A stretch of 64,000 nucleotides of DNA, from assembly GCA_017656145.1 (NCBI GenBank), contig JACDOI010000001.1, positions 60,226-124,225 on the forward strand. Direction: 5' to 3'. This DNA comes from Bacillota bacterium (GTDB lineage Bacteria > Bacillota > Limnochordia > Limnochordales > ZCTH02-B6). Shown here piece by piece: positions 51,661 through 62,004 of the stretch (positions are counted from its first letter, which is position 1; each line of letters begins with the position of its first letter). Under the pieces are notes generated by a model. That model made no database searches. It saw nothing but the letters and a program-made list of their open reading frames with translations, and had not been told where the DNA came from. Position numbers and translations under genes: made by a program.

Positions 51661-52319
51661 CGGATCCGGGCGAACTCTTGGTGCGCCAGTTTCGTTTGAC
51701 GGCATTGCCGCCGAACTATCGGCCCCGCTACAACATCGCTCCGACCCAACCGGTTACGGTGGTCCTCAACGGCTCCCGCCGCCGGGCGGCCACATTCCGG
51801 TGGGGGCTCATCCCTGCCTGGGCCAAAGATCCCTCCATCGGTCGCCGGCTCATCAACGCCCGGGCCGAGACGGTAGCGGTCAAACCGTCTTTTCGCCACA
51901 GCCTCCGGCGCCGGCGCTGCCTCATTCCAGCCGACGGATTCTACGAGTGGCGCGACGCGGGCGGGCGGAAGCAGCCGGTGCGGGTCGTGCCAGCGCGGCG
52001 GGAACTGATGGCCTTTGCCGGTCTTTGGGATCGGTGGCAGTCGCCGGACGGGGAGGAAATTTACAGCTGCGTCATCATCACCACCGGCGCGAACGAGCTG
52101 TTGCGCCCGATCCATGACCGGATGCCCGTTATCTTGCGGCCCCAAGACTACGACCTGTGGCTGGACGAGGGAGTGCAAGAGCCGGAGGCGGTGCTCCCGC
52201 TGTTGCGACCGTGCCCGTCACCGGAGCTTCGGGCGTACCCTGTCTCGACGTACGTCAACTCGCCCCGCAACGACGGGCCTGCGTGCATCGCCCCGTTGGC
52301 TGGCGGCGCCCCGCGGTGA
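51639..52319 (+). CDS. SOS response-associated peptidase (SRAP/YedK/HMCES family)
   Basis: [10 protein letters not shown] with Cys2, [51 protein letters not shown]. Confidence 0.95.
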   Translation: MCARYTLTDPGELLVRQFRLTALPPNYRPRYNIAPTQPVTVVLNGSRRRAATFRWGLIPAWAKDPSIGRRLINARAETVAVKPSFRHSLRRRRCLIPADGFYEWRDAGGRKQPVRVVPARRELMAFAGLWDRWQSPDGEEIYSCVIITTGANELLRPIHDRMPVILRPQDYDLWLDEGVQEPEAVLPLLRPCPSPELRAYPVSTYVNSPRNDGPACIAPLAGGAPR

Positions 52320-52353
52320 CCCCGGCGATGCGAGCGGTTACGGAGGGAACACG

Positions 52354-53319
52354 ATGGCTTCGTCCAAACGCGTGACCTTGCTCATCTATCACCCGGCCCG
52401 CGAGCAGGCCCTTCAAATCCGCGACGTGGTGGCGGCCCGATTTCCCCAGCTTTGCATCGGAGTCGCCGCGACGGCTGAGCAAGCCCGGCCGCTGGTGGCC
52501 GGGGCGGACATCATCGCCGGATGGGGCTTTCCGCCGGAACTTTTGGCCGGGGCCCGCCGCCTGCGATGGTTCCACAAGCTGGGAGCCGGGGTGGACGATC
52601 TGGTCCTCTCCGACCGGCTCCCGGCCGAGGTCGTCCTGACCCGCACAAACGGCCGGGTGTTCGCGCGCCGCATGGCCGAATACGTCATGGCCTACATCCT
52701 GGCCTTTTGCCAGGACATCCGCCGCGTCGTGCGCCAGCAGCAAGCCCGCCGGTGGCAACCGTTCTTACCGAAGACGGCCGCGGGACGGACCGTCGGGGTG
52801 GCGGGCCTTGGCGACATCGGCACCGAAGTGGCCCAGCTTGCCACAGCGATGGGCATGCGGGTCGTCGGATGGCGCCGTTCCCCGGCCGCCGTGGGGGGCG
52901 TCGAGCGGGTCTATGCGGGGCGGAAGGAGCTCGTTCCGTTTTTGGCCGAATCGGAGTTCGTCGTCATCGTCCTGCCGCTCACGCGGGAGACCCGCGGCCT
53001 GTTGGGCCGCCAGGAGCTTTCGGCCATGCGCCAAGGGGCGTACCTGATCAACGTCGGCCGCGGCCCGATCGTCGACGAAGCGGCGCTCCTCGAGGCGCTG
53101 CAGTCGGGCCGCCTGGCCGGCGCCGCGCTGGACGTGTTCGCGCGCGAGCCGCTGCCTGAAGGGCATCCGCTCTGGGAGCTCGACAATGTCTACATTACGC
53201 CCCACATCTCGGGCCCCGGACTGCCGGAAGAGCTGGGCGAGGAGCTGTGCGCCAACCTGGCGCGGTACATGCGGGGCGAGCCGCTGGCCAAGCAAGTCCC
53301 GAAAAACCGCGGCTACTGA
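52354..53319 (+). CDS. D-2-hydroxyacid dehydrogenase
   Basis: GRTVGVAGLGDIGTEVAQLATAMGMRVVGWRR, GAYLINVGRGPIVDEAALLEAL, ALDVFAREPLPEGHPLWELDNVYITPHISG. Confidence 0.92.
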   Translation: MASSKRVTLLIYHPAREQALQIRDVVAARFPQLCIGVAATAEQARPLVAGADIIAGWGFPPELLAGARRLRWFHKLGAGVDDLVLSDRLPAEVVLTRTNGRVFARRMAEYVMAYILAFCQDIRRVVRQQQARRWQPFLPKTAAGRTVGVAGLGDIGTEVAQLATAMGMRVVGWRRSPAAVGGVERVYAGRKELVPFLAESEFVVIVLPLTRETRGLLGRQELSAMRQGAYLINVGRGPIVDEAALLEALQSGRLAGAALDVFAREPLPEGHPLWELDNVYITPHISGPGLPEELGEELCANLARYMRGEPLAKQVPKNRGY

Positions 53320-53346
53320 GGGACCCCGGAATTCCAGCGCGGGCGA

Positions 53347-53925
53347 TCAAGGCGGGCCCATGAGCACCAGCCGGTCGCCGGGCGCGATACCCAGCTGGGC
53401 GGATCGGCCCCCGGGAATTTCAAGCACCATGGTGACCGGCTCCGGCGACGGGTATGACGGGCACGGGCCTTGCCGCGGGCACGGCTCGACGCCGGCGACG
53501 ATGGATGCGATGGTCCCGTCGTCCCGGGCAAATACGAAGTCCAACGGAATGAGGGTGTTTTTCATCCACATAGCCACCGGCTGAGGCAGCGGCCACATGA
53601 ACAGCATCCCCCGGTCCGGCGCCAGTTCGGTCCGGCCCATGAGGCCGATGGCTTGCGCTTGGGGGGTGAGTGCCAGTTCGACGACAAACCGGGCCAGCTC
53701 CTCCCCGGCCCGCTCGATGGCGAGCACCCGCTCGGGGAGACCTGTGTTGACAGGAATGGCTTGTGCACCTGCCGGGCGGGTCCAACCGAGCCCCACCGCC
53801 GCGGCTGCCGCCAGGAAGATGAGCCAGGTTGCCGCCCGGCACCGATGCCGCCAGCCGTTCACCGGCACCGCCGCCACTCCTTTCCCTGCCGCCTGCCGTC
53901 GCTTTACGCAAAGCCGCCCAGCCAC
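53347..53925 (-). CDS. DUF192 family secreted protein
   Basis: QAIGLMGRTELAPDRGMLFMWPLPQPVAMWMKNTLIPLDFVFARDDGTIASI. Confidence 0.88.
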   Translation of the reverse strand: MAGRLCVKRRQAAGKGVAAVPVNGWRHRCRAATWLIFLAAAAAVGLGWTRPAGAQAIPVNTGLPERVLAIERAGEELARFVVELALTPQAQAIGLMGRTELAPDRGMLFMWPLPQPVAMWMKNTLIPLDFVFARDDGTIASIVAGVEPCPRQGPCPSYPSPEPVTMVLEIPGGRSAQLGIAPGDRLVLMGPP

Positions 53926-53937
53926 CGGGCTCCGGAT

Positions 53938-55119
53938 TTAGGCCGCCGGGTTTTCAAACACGGCCGCCAAGCCTTGACCGCCGCCGATGCACAGCGTCAC
54001 CAAGCCGAACCGGGCGCCCCGGCGCTCCATCTCATACATCAGCTTTACGGTCAAAATGGCCCCCGTCGCGCCAACCGGATGGCCGTGGGCGATGGCGCCG
54101 CCGTTCACGTTCACCCGTTCCCAGTCCAAACCGAGGTCCCGCACGACCGCCTCGGCTTGGGCGGCGAACGCCTCGTTGAGCTCGATGAGCTCGATATCGG
54201 ATAACGACAGACCGGCCTTCTGCAGCGCCTTTCGCACCGCGGGAACCGGACCGATGCCCATGTAGGCCGGGTCGACCCCCGCGGTAGCCGCCGCTCGCAG
54301 CATCAACCGGGGCCGCAGGCCCAGCTCCTGAGCTTTCTCCGCCGACATGACCACGACCGCGGCCGCCCCGTCGTTGATGCCCGAGGCGTTGCCCGCGGTG
54401 ACGGTGCCGCCTTCCTTGAAGGCCGGTTTCATGGCAGCCAAAGCGTCCAAGGTCGTGTCGGGCCGGGGATGCTCGTCGGTGTCCACGATCCGCTCTCCCC
54501 GCCGGTCCCACACGGTTACCGGCACAATCTGCTCGCGAAACAGCCCGGCCCGCATCGCGGCCGCCATGCGGGTCTGGCTTTGGAGTGCAACCCGATCCTG
54601 AGTCTCGCGATCAATGCCCCATTTCTCGGCCACATTCTCAGCGGTGATCCCCATGTGATACCGGTGAAACGGGTCGCTGAGCATGGTGATGAGCCCGTCT
54701 TCCAGCGTGTCGTGCCCCATCCGGCGGCCCCACCGGGCATGGCGGACGTAGAATGGGATATTGGACATGGACTCGGTGCCCCCAGCGACCGCGACATCGG
54801 CCTCCCCAAGCTGCACGGCCTGGGCGGCGGAGACGATGGCCTGCAATCCCGAGGAGCACAGCCGGTTGACGGTCATGGCCGGAACGCTTTTGGCTAGGCC
54901 GGCCTTGAGGCTGGCAGTCCGGGCGACGTAGGCGTCTTCGCCGATTTGCCCCACACAGCCGAGAACGACCTCGTCGACGCCGTCGGGCGACAGCCCAGCG
55001 CGCCGAACCGCCTCCCGGATCGCTAGGGCCGCGAGATCGCTTGCGGAAACGTCCTTAAGCGCCCCGCCGAACCGTCCGACGGGCGTGCGCACCCCTTCTA
55101 CGAGCACCGCACGGCGCAT
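53938..55119 (-). CDS. Acetyl-CoA acetyltransferase (thiolase)
   Basis: [70 protein letters not shown] at 55119. Confidence 0.94.
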   Translation of the reverse strand: MRRAVLVEGVRTPVGRFGGALKDVSASDLAALAIREAVRRAGLSPDGVDEVVLGCVGQIGEDAYVARTASLKAGLAKSVPAMTVNRLCSSGLQAIVSAAQAVQLGEADVAVAGGTESMSNIPFYVRHARWGRRMGHDTLEDGLITMLSDPFHRYHMGITAENVAEKWGIDRETQDRVALQSQTRMAAAMRAGLFREQIVPVTVWDRRGERIVDTDEHPRPDTTLDALAAMKPAFKEGGTVTAGNASGINDGAAAVVVMSAEKAQELGLRPRLMLRAAATAGVDPAYMGIGPVPAVRKALQKAGLSLSDIELIELNEAFAAQAEAVVRDLGLDWERVNVNGGAIAHGHPVGATGAILTVKLMYEMERRGARFGLVTLCIGGGQGLAAVFENPAA

Positions 55120-55399
55120 CCCTCTGTCGCCCCCTTTGTCCGGCGTCCTCCGCCTGCCTGGCGGCGCCGTCCAAGCGGGCCCGGAGGCCGATATCCGGGT
55201 CCGGAAACGGACAATTTCAATGTTTCGGTACAACGCGTGGAAAACCTTCCGATGGGGCCGTCCCGTCCCTCCCTTTTGCCCGGACGTTTCATTGGTCACC
55301 AGTATTCTTGCCAGGAGAAAAATGAACCGGGACGCGCATTCGCGTCCCGGCCCACCGCGGTCTTCCCGCAATAGACGTGCACCCTCACCCCGGGGCGGG

Positions 55400-55807
55400 C
55401 TAGCCCTCCGGATTGCGGGAACGCCCGTCCCACTCCTCGATGTCGCCTTCGTCTATGCAGGCTCCCAGGCCCATCCTCATCTTCAGGAAGCGGGCGTTCA
55501 GCGGCGGCACCCGCACGTGGGCCGCGAAGTGCTGGCGCTCCTTGCGGGGCAACTTCAGCACATCGGCCGCAGCCGCATGGATGACGCCCGCGTCGTCAAC
55601 GATGCCGAAGTCCAGCCGCCATCCTTCCGGCGACTGAACCCGCCCGGAGCTGCGGGTGCGGATGAAGGTACACCCGGCCTCCCGGTACTTCTCCAAAACC
55701 CCAATGTCGAAACAGATGGGCAACTGGCCCGGGTCCTTGGCAACCAGCGCCTGCTCGACGTACCGGATGACCAGCTCTGGAGAATAGACGGGCGTCGTCT
55801 CCGCCAC
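55400..55807 (-). CDS. Hypothetical protein (135 aa), next to the rhodanese gene
   Basis: Protein-like ORF ([43 protein letters not shown]); family not recognised. Confidence 0.6.
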   Translation of the reverse strand: MAETTPVYSPELVIRYVEQALVAKDPGQLPICFDIGVLEKYREAGCTFIRTRSSGRVQSPEGWRLDFGIVDDAGVIHAAAADVLKLPRKERQHFAAHVRVPPLNARFLKMRMGLGACIDEGDIEEWDGRSRNPEG

Positions 55808-55810
55808 CGT

Positions 55811-56674
55811 TTACCGCGCCTCCTGGGCGGCACGGCTTGGGTTTTCGATCGGCGTGCCGACCATGCTGCCCCATTCGGTCCATGAGCCGTCGTAGTTGCG
55901 CACGTCCCGAAAGCCCAACAGCTCCTTCAGGACGAACCAGGTGTGGCTTGAGCGCTCGCCGATGCGGCAGTAGGTGATAACATCCTTGTCGGGGGTGACG
56001 CCCACTTCTTCGTACAGGCGCCGCAGCTCGTCGGCGGACTTGAACGTGCCGTCCTCGTTGACCGCCTTGGACCAGGGCACGTTGACCGCCGTCGGGATGT
56101 GGCCGGCCCGCTGAGCCGTCTCCTGCATGCCCGGCGGGGCCAAAATCTCGCCGTTGAACTCCTGCGGAGAACGCACATCCACCAGCGCCCGGCGGCCCAG
56201 GCTCTCCAGCACAAACGGCTGCTTGGCCCGGAGATCCTCATTCACTTGCGTAACCCGGTAGTCGCTGGGCGCAGGCGCGGGGATTTCGTTGCTGAGGGGC
56301 CGGCCCTCGGCGACCCACTTTTTGCGGCCGCCGTTCATCAAGCGGACATCGTCGTGCCCGTACAGCTTGAGCTGCCAGTAGGCGTAGGCGGCGAACCAGT
56401 TGTTGTTGTCGCCGTACAAAACGATCGTATCCTCGTTGGCGATGCCCGACCGCCGCAGCAAGGCCTCCATCTGCTCGCGGCTTAAAATGTCCCGGCGCAC
56501 CGGATCTTGCAAGTCGGTGCCCCAATTCCAGCAAATCGCGCCCGGGATGTGGCCGTCCTCATAGTACGCCTCTGTCTCCACGTCCACCTCGACCAGCTTG
56601 ACCCGGGGATCCTGCAAATGATCCGCTACCCACTGCGTCGAAACCAATGCCCTCGGATTGGCGTACTCAGCCAC
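55811..56674 (-). CDS. Two-domain sulfurtransferase (rhodanese)
   Basis: VSTQWVADHLQDPRVKLVEVDVE, HIPGAICWNW, active-site loop YCRIGERSSHTWFVL. Confidence 0.93.
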   Translation of the reverse strand: MAEYANPRALVSTQWVADHLQDPRVKLVEVDVETEAYYEDGHIPGAICWNWGTDLQDPVRRDILSREQMEALLRRSGIANEDTIVLYGDNNNWFAAYAYWQLKLYGHDDVRLMNGGRKKWVAEGRPLSNEIPAPAPSDYRVTQVNEDLRAKQPFVLESLGRRALVDVRSPQEFNGEILAPPGMQETAQRAGHIPTAVNVPWSKAVNEDGTFKSADELRRLYEEVGVTPDKDVITYCRIGERSSHTWFVLKELLGFRDVRNYDGSWTEWGSMVGTPIENPSRAAQEAR

Positions 56675-56725
56675 GGGCAGCGCCCTCCTTCCACGGAATC
56701 GGACCGGCGTGTTCAGCCGGGACTA

Positions 56726-56754
56726 ATTATACAAATTCCGCGCGGAATGGTCAA
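56726..56754 (-). promoter_or_regulatory. Sigma-A-like promoter for the rhodanese gene: TTGACC-N17-TATAAT
   Basis: Minus strand TTGACC (56754-56749), 17-nt spacer, TATAAT (56731-56726), about 50 nt upstream of the GTG start. Confidence 0.8.
56735..56748. promoter_or_regulatory. Perfect palindrome ATTCCGCGCGGAAT inside the promoter spacer (candidate operator)
   Basis: 14-bp perfect dyad lying entirely between the -35 and -10 elements. Confidence 0.6.
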
Positions 56755-56806
56755 GTATGGACGACAGCGCGCTGGCCAAAAGCGGCCCCAGCGCCATCCC
56801 GGACGT

Positions 56807-57289
56807 TCAGAGATCGGCCAGCGCCTTCAGCACCTCGTCCACATGCCCGCCCACCTTGACCTTGCGGAAGACGCGACGCACAATGCCCTCTGAGTCGATG
56901 ATGAACGTGGACCGCTCGATGCCCCGGTATCGCCGGCCGAACAAGCTTTTCTCCTTCCAGGCGCCGTACAAGGCCGCGGTCTGGCCGCCCTCATCCGATA
57001 GCAGCGGAAACGGGAAGTGGTGCCGGGCTTTGAAGCGCCGGTGGGACTCGACGCTGTCGGGACTCAGCCCAAGCACCGCCGCACCCGCTTCTTGAAGCCG
57101 GTCGAAATTGTCTCGAAACGAGCACGCTTCCAGCGTGCACCCAGGTGTGTTGTCCTTCGGGTACATGAACAGGACCACCGGCCTTCCCCGGAAATCGGAC
57201 AGGCGCACGATCCGGCCCTGATCGTCCGGCAGTGCGAAGTCAGGTGCCGCTTCGCCCACGTTCACCCGCTGGTCTTCCGCTTCCGGCAT
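56807..57289 (-). CDS. bcp: Thioredoxin-dependent peroxiredoxin, Bcp type
   Basis: APDFALPDDQGRIVRLSDFRGRPVVLFMYPKDNTPGCTLEACSFRDN. Confidence 0.93.
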   Translation of the reverse strand: MPEAEDQRVNVGEAAPDFALPDDQGRIVRLSDFRGRPVVLFMYPKDNTPGCTLEACSFRDNFDRLQEAGAAVLGLSPDSVESHRRFKARHHFPFPLLSDEGGQTAALYGAWKEKSLFGRRYRGIERSTFIIDSEGIVRRVFRKVKVGGHVDEVLKALADL

Positions 57290-57342
57290 CGCAAAACCCC
57301 TCCTTCCAGGCCAAAGGCGTACGCCTGTCCGACGACGGCCGG

Positions 57343-58041
57343 CTAAAGCAGCGCGCCCGCCACCCGGGCCACCGCCTCATGGGCGACGATGACGGGACAG
57401 CCGGCGATCGGGCGAATCTCTTCCTTCATGGCTGCGGTGTATCCCATGCAGTCCAAGACGACCAGAGTCGCTCCCGCAGCCCGCAATGCCTGAGCCGCCC
57501 GGAGGCGTTCTCCGGTGGAACCGTAGGGAGAGCCGGCAGCGACCGCGACGTCTATCCCTAGCTCTTGCCAGCGGTTGCGGACAGTGTCGATTTGCTCCTC
57601 CAGAGGCACCATCACCCCAAGTAGCCCGTCCCGATGCACCCCCAAGACGACGTGCCGCAAAATCCGGTCCGGCTCAAGCACCAGCGCGCCGGATCCCATC
57701 CGGGGAAACGTGCCGGTACACAGGAGGACAATAAGACTCACGCCCTCCTTCTCCAACCGGGCGACGCTATCTTTCATCCGGGACAGGACCAGATCCTTGT
57801 CGACACGCACCGATGATCCGTCCCGCAAGCGGGTGACCAAAACCCGGTGCGGGTCCTGGGGCTCCAGGAGGGCCAGATCCTGGGGCCCCAGGCCGTCCAG
57901 CGCGCCGGCTTCGATCACTTCAACCGCGCCCAGGTGGGGCAGCATTCGCGGGACCACATCGCTGCGGGGCGATTGGCCGATGGTCACCAGCCCGATTCGC
58001 CTCGGCCGGTCTTCACCTGGCACCGGATTCCGGAAAGGCAT
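57343..58041 (-). CDS. AroM family protein
   Basis: RIGLVTIGQSPRSDVVPRML, LIVLLCTGTFP, LVVLDCMGYTAAMKEEI; ATG at 58041. Confidence 0.85.
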   Translation of the reverse strand: MPFRNPVPGEDRPRRIGLVTIGQSPRSDVVPRMLPHLGAVEVIEAGALDGLGPQDLALLEPQDPHRVLVTRLRDGSSVRVDKDLVLSRMKDSVARLEKEGVSLIVLLCTGTFPRMGSGALVLEPDRILRHVVLGVHRDGLLGVMVPLEEQIDTVRNRWQELGIDVAVAAGSPYGSTGERLRAAQALRAAGATLVVLDCMGYTAAMKEEIRPIAGCPVIVAHEAVARVAGALL

Positions 58042-59116
58042 ACGATACAACCTCCTGGCCGATGACCTCTTCGACGGCGCGGAACAGCTCCGGGTCCCGC
58101 ATGCCCGCACCGAGCGGGAGGGAACCTGCCGGGATGTAGACGATAACGACGTCCATGCCTTCCCGGATGTCCGCGCCGGAAACGGGCAACCCGCTGTCGG
58201 CGGCAATGGTCGCCAGCAAGTCGGGAAACGTTCCCAGGCGCTGGCCGCTGCTTTCCAGGGTCATGTACTCGTTCCAAAAGCTCAACTCGTACTCATCGTC
58301 CCCCGCCTGCACTGCCACTTGGCCGTAGTCGAATCCGCCCTCGGTCACCAGGCGGAACCGGGAAACCCGCCCTTGGGCTACCACGTTCCCGTTCAAGATG
58401 CCCGCGGCGGCGGCCGCCACCGCCGGACCGCCTCCGGACATGGCTTCCCTCATGGCCCGGCCGACCCGGGCGGCCAAGCCAATGGCACCGACCGCAGCGT
58501 GTTCCCGGACGTAGGAAACAGTCACTGGGTTGCGGGCGACCGCCACCAATCCCCCGGCGTCCACCGCCGCCCGCCGGATCGCAGCGGCCGCCACGTTCAT
58601 TGATCCTTCGACCACCATCCGAATCCGGCGACCCTTGTCCGGGTCGCCGCCTACGGCGGTCTGGACGGAGCGGTAACCGGGTTTCCGATGCAGCCCCATA
58701 GCCCCCATCAGTCCCGTCGGGTGGGCCCGGCCGTTGCACGGGGCATCCACCACCGGAATGCCCAGGATGGCCGCTTGAAACCAGCCGTTGACCGTCGAGG
58801 ACCCGCCGTTTTCGCTAGTGATCAAGCCGGCCAGCGGCACCCTGGCCGACTCCTGCAACAAGCGGACGGCCTCCACGTAATCCACCGGTTGCACAAATCG
58901 TTCCGTGGCCGCGGGGGCACCGACCGACGATACCGTTGCCAGCACGTCATCCGCTGCCAGCTCGTCGACGGATACCAGTTTGATCGGGCCCACATCCAGG
59001 GCCAGCAAGCCTTCCCGCAATCCCTCATCCATTGAGCCGCCGCCACCGCCGCCCAACAGGGCGCCGCCAATAACGGCATCGTGCAAAAACTCCCGGTCCA
59101 CGTTCAATCTCATCAT
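58013..59116 (-). CDS. DUF917 family protein
   Basis: GGALLGGGGGGSMDEGLREGLLAL, VVDAPCNGRAHPTGLMGAMGLHRKPGY. Confidence 0.85.
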   Translation of the reverse strand: MMRLNVDREFLHDAVIGGALLGGGGGGSMDEGLREGLLALDVGPIKLVSVDELAADDVLATVSSVGAPAATERFVQPVDYVEAVRLLQESARVPLAGLITSENGGSSTVNGWFQAAILGIPVVDAPCNGRAHPTGLMGAMGLHRKPGYRSVQTAVGGDPDKGRRIRMVVEGSMNVAAAAIRRAAVDAGGLVAVARNPVTVSYVREHAAVGAIGLAARVGRAMREAMSGGGPAVAAAAAGILNGNVVAQGRVSRFRLVTEGGFDYGQVAVQAGDDEYELSFWNEYMTLESSGQRLGTFPDLLATIAADSGLPVSGADIREGMDVVIVYIPAGSLPLGAGMRDPELFRAVEEVIGQEVVSYAFPESGAR

Positions 59117-59149
59117 CCCTCTCCTGCCACGGCTCCGGATCCGAACAGC

Positions 59150-59974
59150 TCATCCCTGGACGGGCGGGTGGCCGCCGGGAACCGGTTCATAATCGTATCG
59201 CTTGCTGATGGAAAGTCCCGTCTTGCACCGCAAATCCGCCAACATTTCCGCCAGCTTAAATCCGGCCACGACCGGATCGACGACGGGTACCCCCAGGTCC
59301 CGGGCAAGGCGCGGGGCCGTATCTTCCATGGCGGCACACCCGAGGACGATGACCTCGGCCAAGTCATTTTCCACGGCCTTGAGCGCCTGCCCCTTGATGG
59401 CATCGTAGGCCGCCTTTGGGTCGGCGTGCAGCTCGGCCACACCCATCCCGGCCGGCCGCCACGACGCGATGCGGTGTTTGAACCCGTAAACGAGGGCGTT
59501 GTCGGACATCCGGGGAATCCACTTGGCCCGCCCGACGATGACGGAAAATCGGGACCCCAAAAGGCTGGCCAGATGCAGGGATGCCTGGCCTACGCCGACT
59601 ACGGGCATGTCGAGGGTTTCTCGCAACTCCCGCAGCCCCGGGTCGTAAAAGCACGCGACGACGACCGCGTCGAACGCCTCTTGCCAGTGGGGCGCCCGCT
59701 TCAGCATCAACGACAGCGCGTGGTGGTCAGCGACGTGGTATTCGAGGTCCGGCGGTCCCCCCGGGAGGCTGGTCACCGCCACCCTGGTTCCCGGGTGCGC
59801 GATGCTCTCTAACCGCCGCTTTACCCGCAAAGTCCGGGATTCAGGAGCATCTACCGGGATGACGTGCAACACCCGGGGACCGTCGTCACTCCCTGTACGG
59901 TCAGCTCGCGGCCGGGACGCCACGCCCGGGATCCCCCTCGCTGTGGAGATGGCAGCTGACCCGCAAATTCCCAT
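59150..59974 (-). CDS. Asp/Glu/hydantoin racemase family protein
   Basis: DAVVVACFYDPGLRELRETLDMPVVGVGQASLHLASLLGSRFSVIVGR and EVIVLGCAAMEDTAPRLARDLGVPVVDPVVA carry the paired Cys motifs. Confidence 0.85.
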   Translation of the reverse strand: MGICGSAAISTARGIPGVASRPRADRTGSDDGPRVLHVIPVDAPESRTLRVKRRLESIAHPGTRVAVTSLPGGPPDLEYHVADHHALSLMLKRAPHWQEAFDAVVVACFYDPGLRELRETLDMPVVGVGQASLHLASLLGSRFSVIVGRAKWIPRMSDNALVYGFKHRIASWRPAGMGVAELHADPKAAYDAIKGQALKAVENDLAEVIVLGCAAMEDTAPRLARDLGVPVVDPVVAGFKLAEMLADLRCKTGLSISKRYDYEPVPGGHPPVQG

Positions 59975-60959
59975 CCAAGGCTACGAAACTAGGCGGAATG
60001 TGCCGGCAAACGTCCATGACCTTGGGGCACCGGGGATGGAACGGGCATCCGGCCGGCACCCGGGCCGGACTTGGGGTTTCCCCGGTCAGCGGGATCTTTT
60101 CGGGGATCAACGCCAATTCTTCTTCATCCACCGTGGGGATGCAGGAAAGCAGCGCGTTGGTGTACGGGTGCTCGGGACGTTCGAAGATCCGTCTTGCCGG
60201 ACCCTGCTCTACCAGCCGCCCCAAGTACATGACGCCCACGTGATCGGCCATGTTGCGCACCAGGCTCAGATCGTGGGTTATGAACAGATACGTCAGGCCC
60301 AATTGGGTCTGCAACCGCTTCAACAATGCCACGATTTTCGCCTGCACCGAAACGTCCAGCGCCGATGTGGGCTCGTCGAGGACAATAAACTTCGGCTCCA
60401 GCGCCAGCGCCCGCGCGATGCCGACCCGCTGCTTCTGTCCCCCGCTCAGGTGGCTGGGATACCGGTACAGAAACTCCCGGGGCAATTCCACCAAATCCAG
60501 AAGTTCTTGCACTCGTTGCGCTCGCTGCCGTGCGTCTCCAAACCCATGGATGACCAACGGGTCCTCCAGAATTTCCTTGACCCGGCGACGGGGATTGAGC
60601 GACGATGTCGGGTCTTGGAAGACGACTTGGATCTGGCGGCGCAGGCGGCGCAGCTCGCCTTCATGAAGCCGGGTGATGTCTTGCCCGTCAAACAGGATTG
60701 TACCCCCGGTCGGTTCGTAGAGCCGGGCCAACACTTTGCCCAGCGTGGTTTTGCCCGATCCCGACTCCCCCACCAAGGCAAACGTCTCTCCCGGCCGGAT
60801 GTCGATGTCTACCGAATCGACCGCCTTCACGACCCCCACTTGCTGTCTGAAAAGCCCCCGGGTGATGGGGAAATACTTTTTTACCCCCCGGGCCACGACC
60901 AAGGGTTCGACTTGAGAACGCCCCGGCTCCCCGGCTGCCGTTGGGGTATGCTGGGTCAC
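59901..60959 (-). CDS. Peptide ABC transporter ATP-binding protein (Opp/Dpp F type)
   Basis: GESGSGKTTLGKVLARL, LSGGQKQRVGIARALALEPKFIVLDEPTSALDVSVQA, oligopeptide C-terminal Cys-containing motif. Confidence 0.93.
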   Translation of the reverse strand: MTQHTPTAAGEPGRSQVEPLVVARGVKKYFPITRGLFRQQVGVVKAVDSVDIDIRPGETFALVGESGSGKTTLGKVLARLYEPTGGTILFDGQDITRLHEGELRRLRRQIQVVFQDPTSSLNPRRRVKEILEDPLVIHGFGDARQRAQRVQELLDLVELPREFLYRYPSHLSGGQKQRVGIARALALEPKFIVLDEPTSALDVSVQAKIVALLKRLQTQLGLTYLFITHDLSLVRNMADHVGVMYLGRLVEQGPARRIFERPEHPYTNALLSCIPTVDEEELALIPEKIPLTGETPSPARVPAGCPFHPRCPKVMDVCRHIPPSFVALDGNLRVSCHLHSEGDPGRGVPAAS

Positions 60960-61993
60960 GCTATCCGCCCCCTTTCAGAGCGCCCGGCCGGCGCGTATAG
61001 ATGACAAGCCACCTGATGTCCTTGGTCCATCACCGCCACCGGCGGCTGCTGTTCCCTGCAGGCGTCAAGCCGCGCCGGGCACCGATCGTAAAAACGGCAA
61101 CCGCGCGGGGGATTCACGTAGTCGGGAATCCGGCCGTCAATCCCCTCCCCCATTTGTCCAGTAAGCTTGGGTATCGATTGCAACAGGCCCTGGGTGTACG
61201 GGTGGTACTGGTGACGGAACACCAGATCGGTGGGCGCTGTTTCGGCGACGCCGCCGGCGTACATGACATAAATGCGATCGCTAACTTGCCGCGCCACGCC
61301 CAAGTTGTGGGTGATGAGCAAGATCGCGGTACCTTGTTCCCGAGCCAGCTCCTTCATGAGAGCGAGAACCTGATCTTGAACGGACACATCAAGGGCGGTT
61401 CCCGGCTCATCGGCGATCAAGAGCTCCGGCTCGTTGATCAACGCCAGCGCGATCAATACCCGCTGCCGCATTCCCCCGCTGAGTTCGACGGGGTAACGGT
61501 CGATGGTCCGGGCCGGGTCCGGGATGCGAACCCGGCGCAACATCTCAATGGCCTTCTCACGGGCGTGTTCCCGTTCCCGCCGGTTGAAGCGACGGGCCGC
61601 GTAATTCAGCCACCCAGCTCGGGGTCTGCCCTGCCACAACACGACGTCCATCAACTGTTCGCCGATGGTGAAGACGGGATTCAGGGCGGTCATGGGGTCT
61701 TGGAATACCATCGATATCCCTGCTCCCCGAATCTGCTGCCACTCCGCCTCCGGCAAGTTCAACAAGCTCCGACCCCGGAACCGGATGTCCCCGCGGACGA
61801 TCCGGGCCGGTCCCGGCAAGAGGCCCAAAATGGCCTTGCTGGTCACCGACTTGCCGCACCCGGTTTCGCCGACCAGCGCCACCATTTCGCCCCGGCGAAT
61901 CTCGACGTTGACCCCGTTCACCACCTTGGCGATGCCGTCGTACGTGCGGAAGTGGATGTGCAAATCCTCCACGACCAGGAGCGGTTCACCCAT
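60956..61993 (-). CDS. Peptide ABC transporter ATP-binding protein (Opp/Dpp D type)
   Basis: GETGCGKSVTSKAILGLLPG, LSGGMRQRVLIALALINEPELLIADEPGTALDVSVQD; ATG at 61993, longer ORF N-terminus is out-of-frame readthrough. Confidence 0.93.
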   Translation of the reverse strand: MGEPLLVVEDLHIHFRTYDGIAKVVNGVNVEIRRGEMVALVGETGCGKSVTSKAILGLLPGPARIVRGDIRFRGRSLLNLPEAEWQQIRGAGISMVFQDPMTALNPVFTIGEQLMDVVLWQGRPRAGWLNYAARRFNRREREHAREKAIEMLRRVRIPDPARTIDRYPVELSGGMRQRVLIALALINEPELLIADEPGTALDVSVQDQVLALMKELAREQGTAILLITHNLGVARQVSDRIYVMYAGGVAETAPTDLVFRHQYHPYTQGLLQSIPKLTGQMGEGIDGRIPDYVNPPRGCRFYDRCPARLDACREQQPPVAVMDQGHQVACHLYAPAGRSERGRIA

Positions 61994-62004
61994 GAACGTT
62001 CCTC

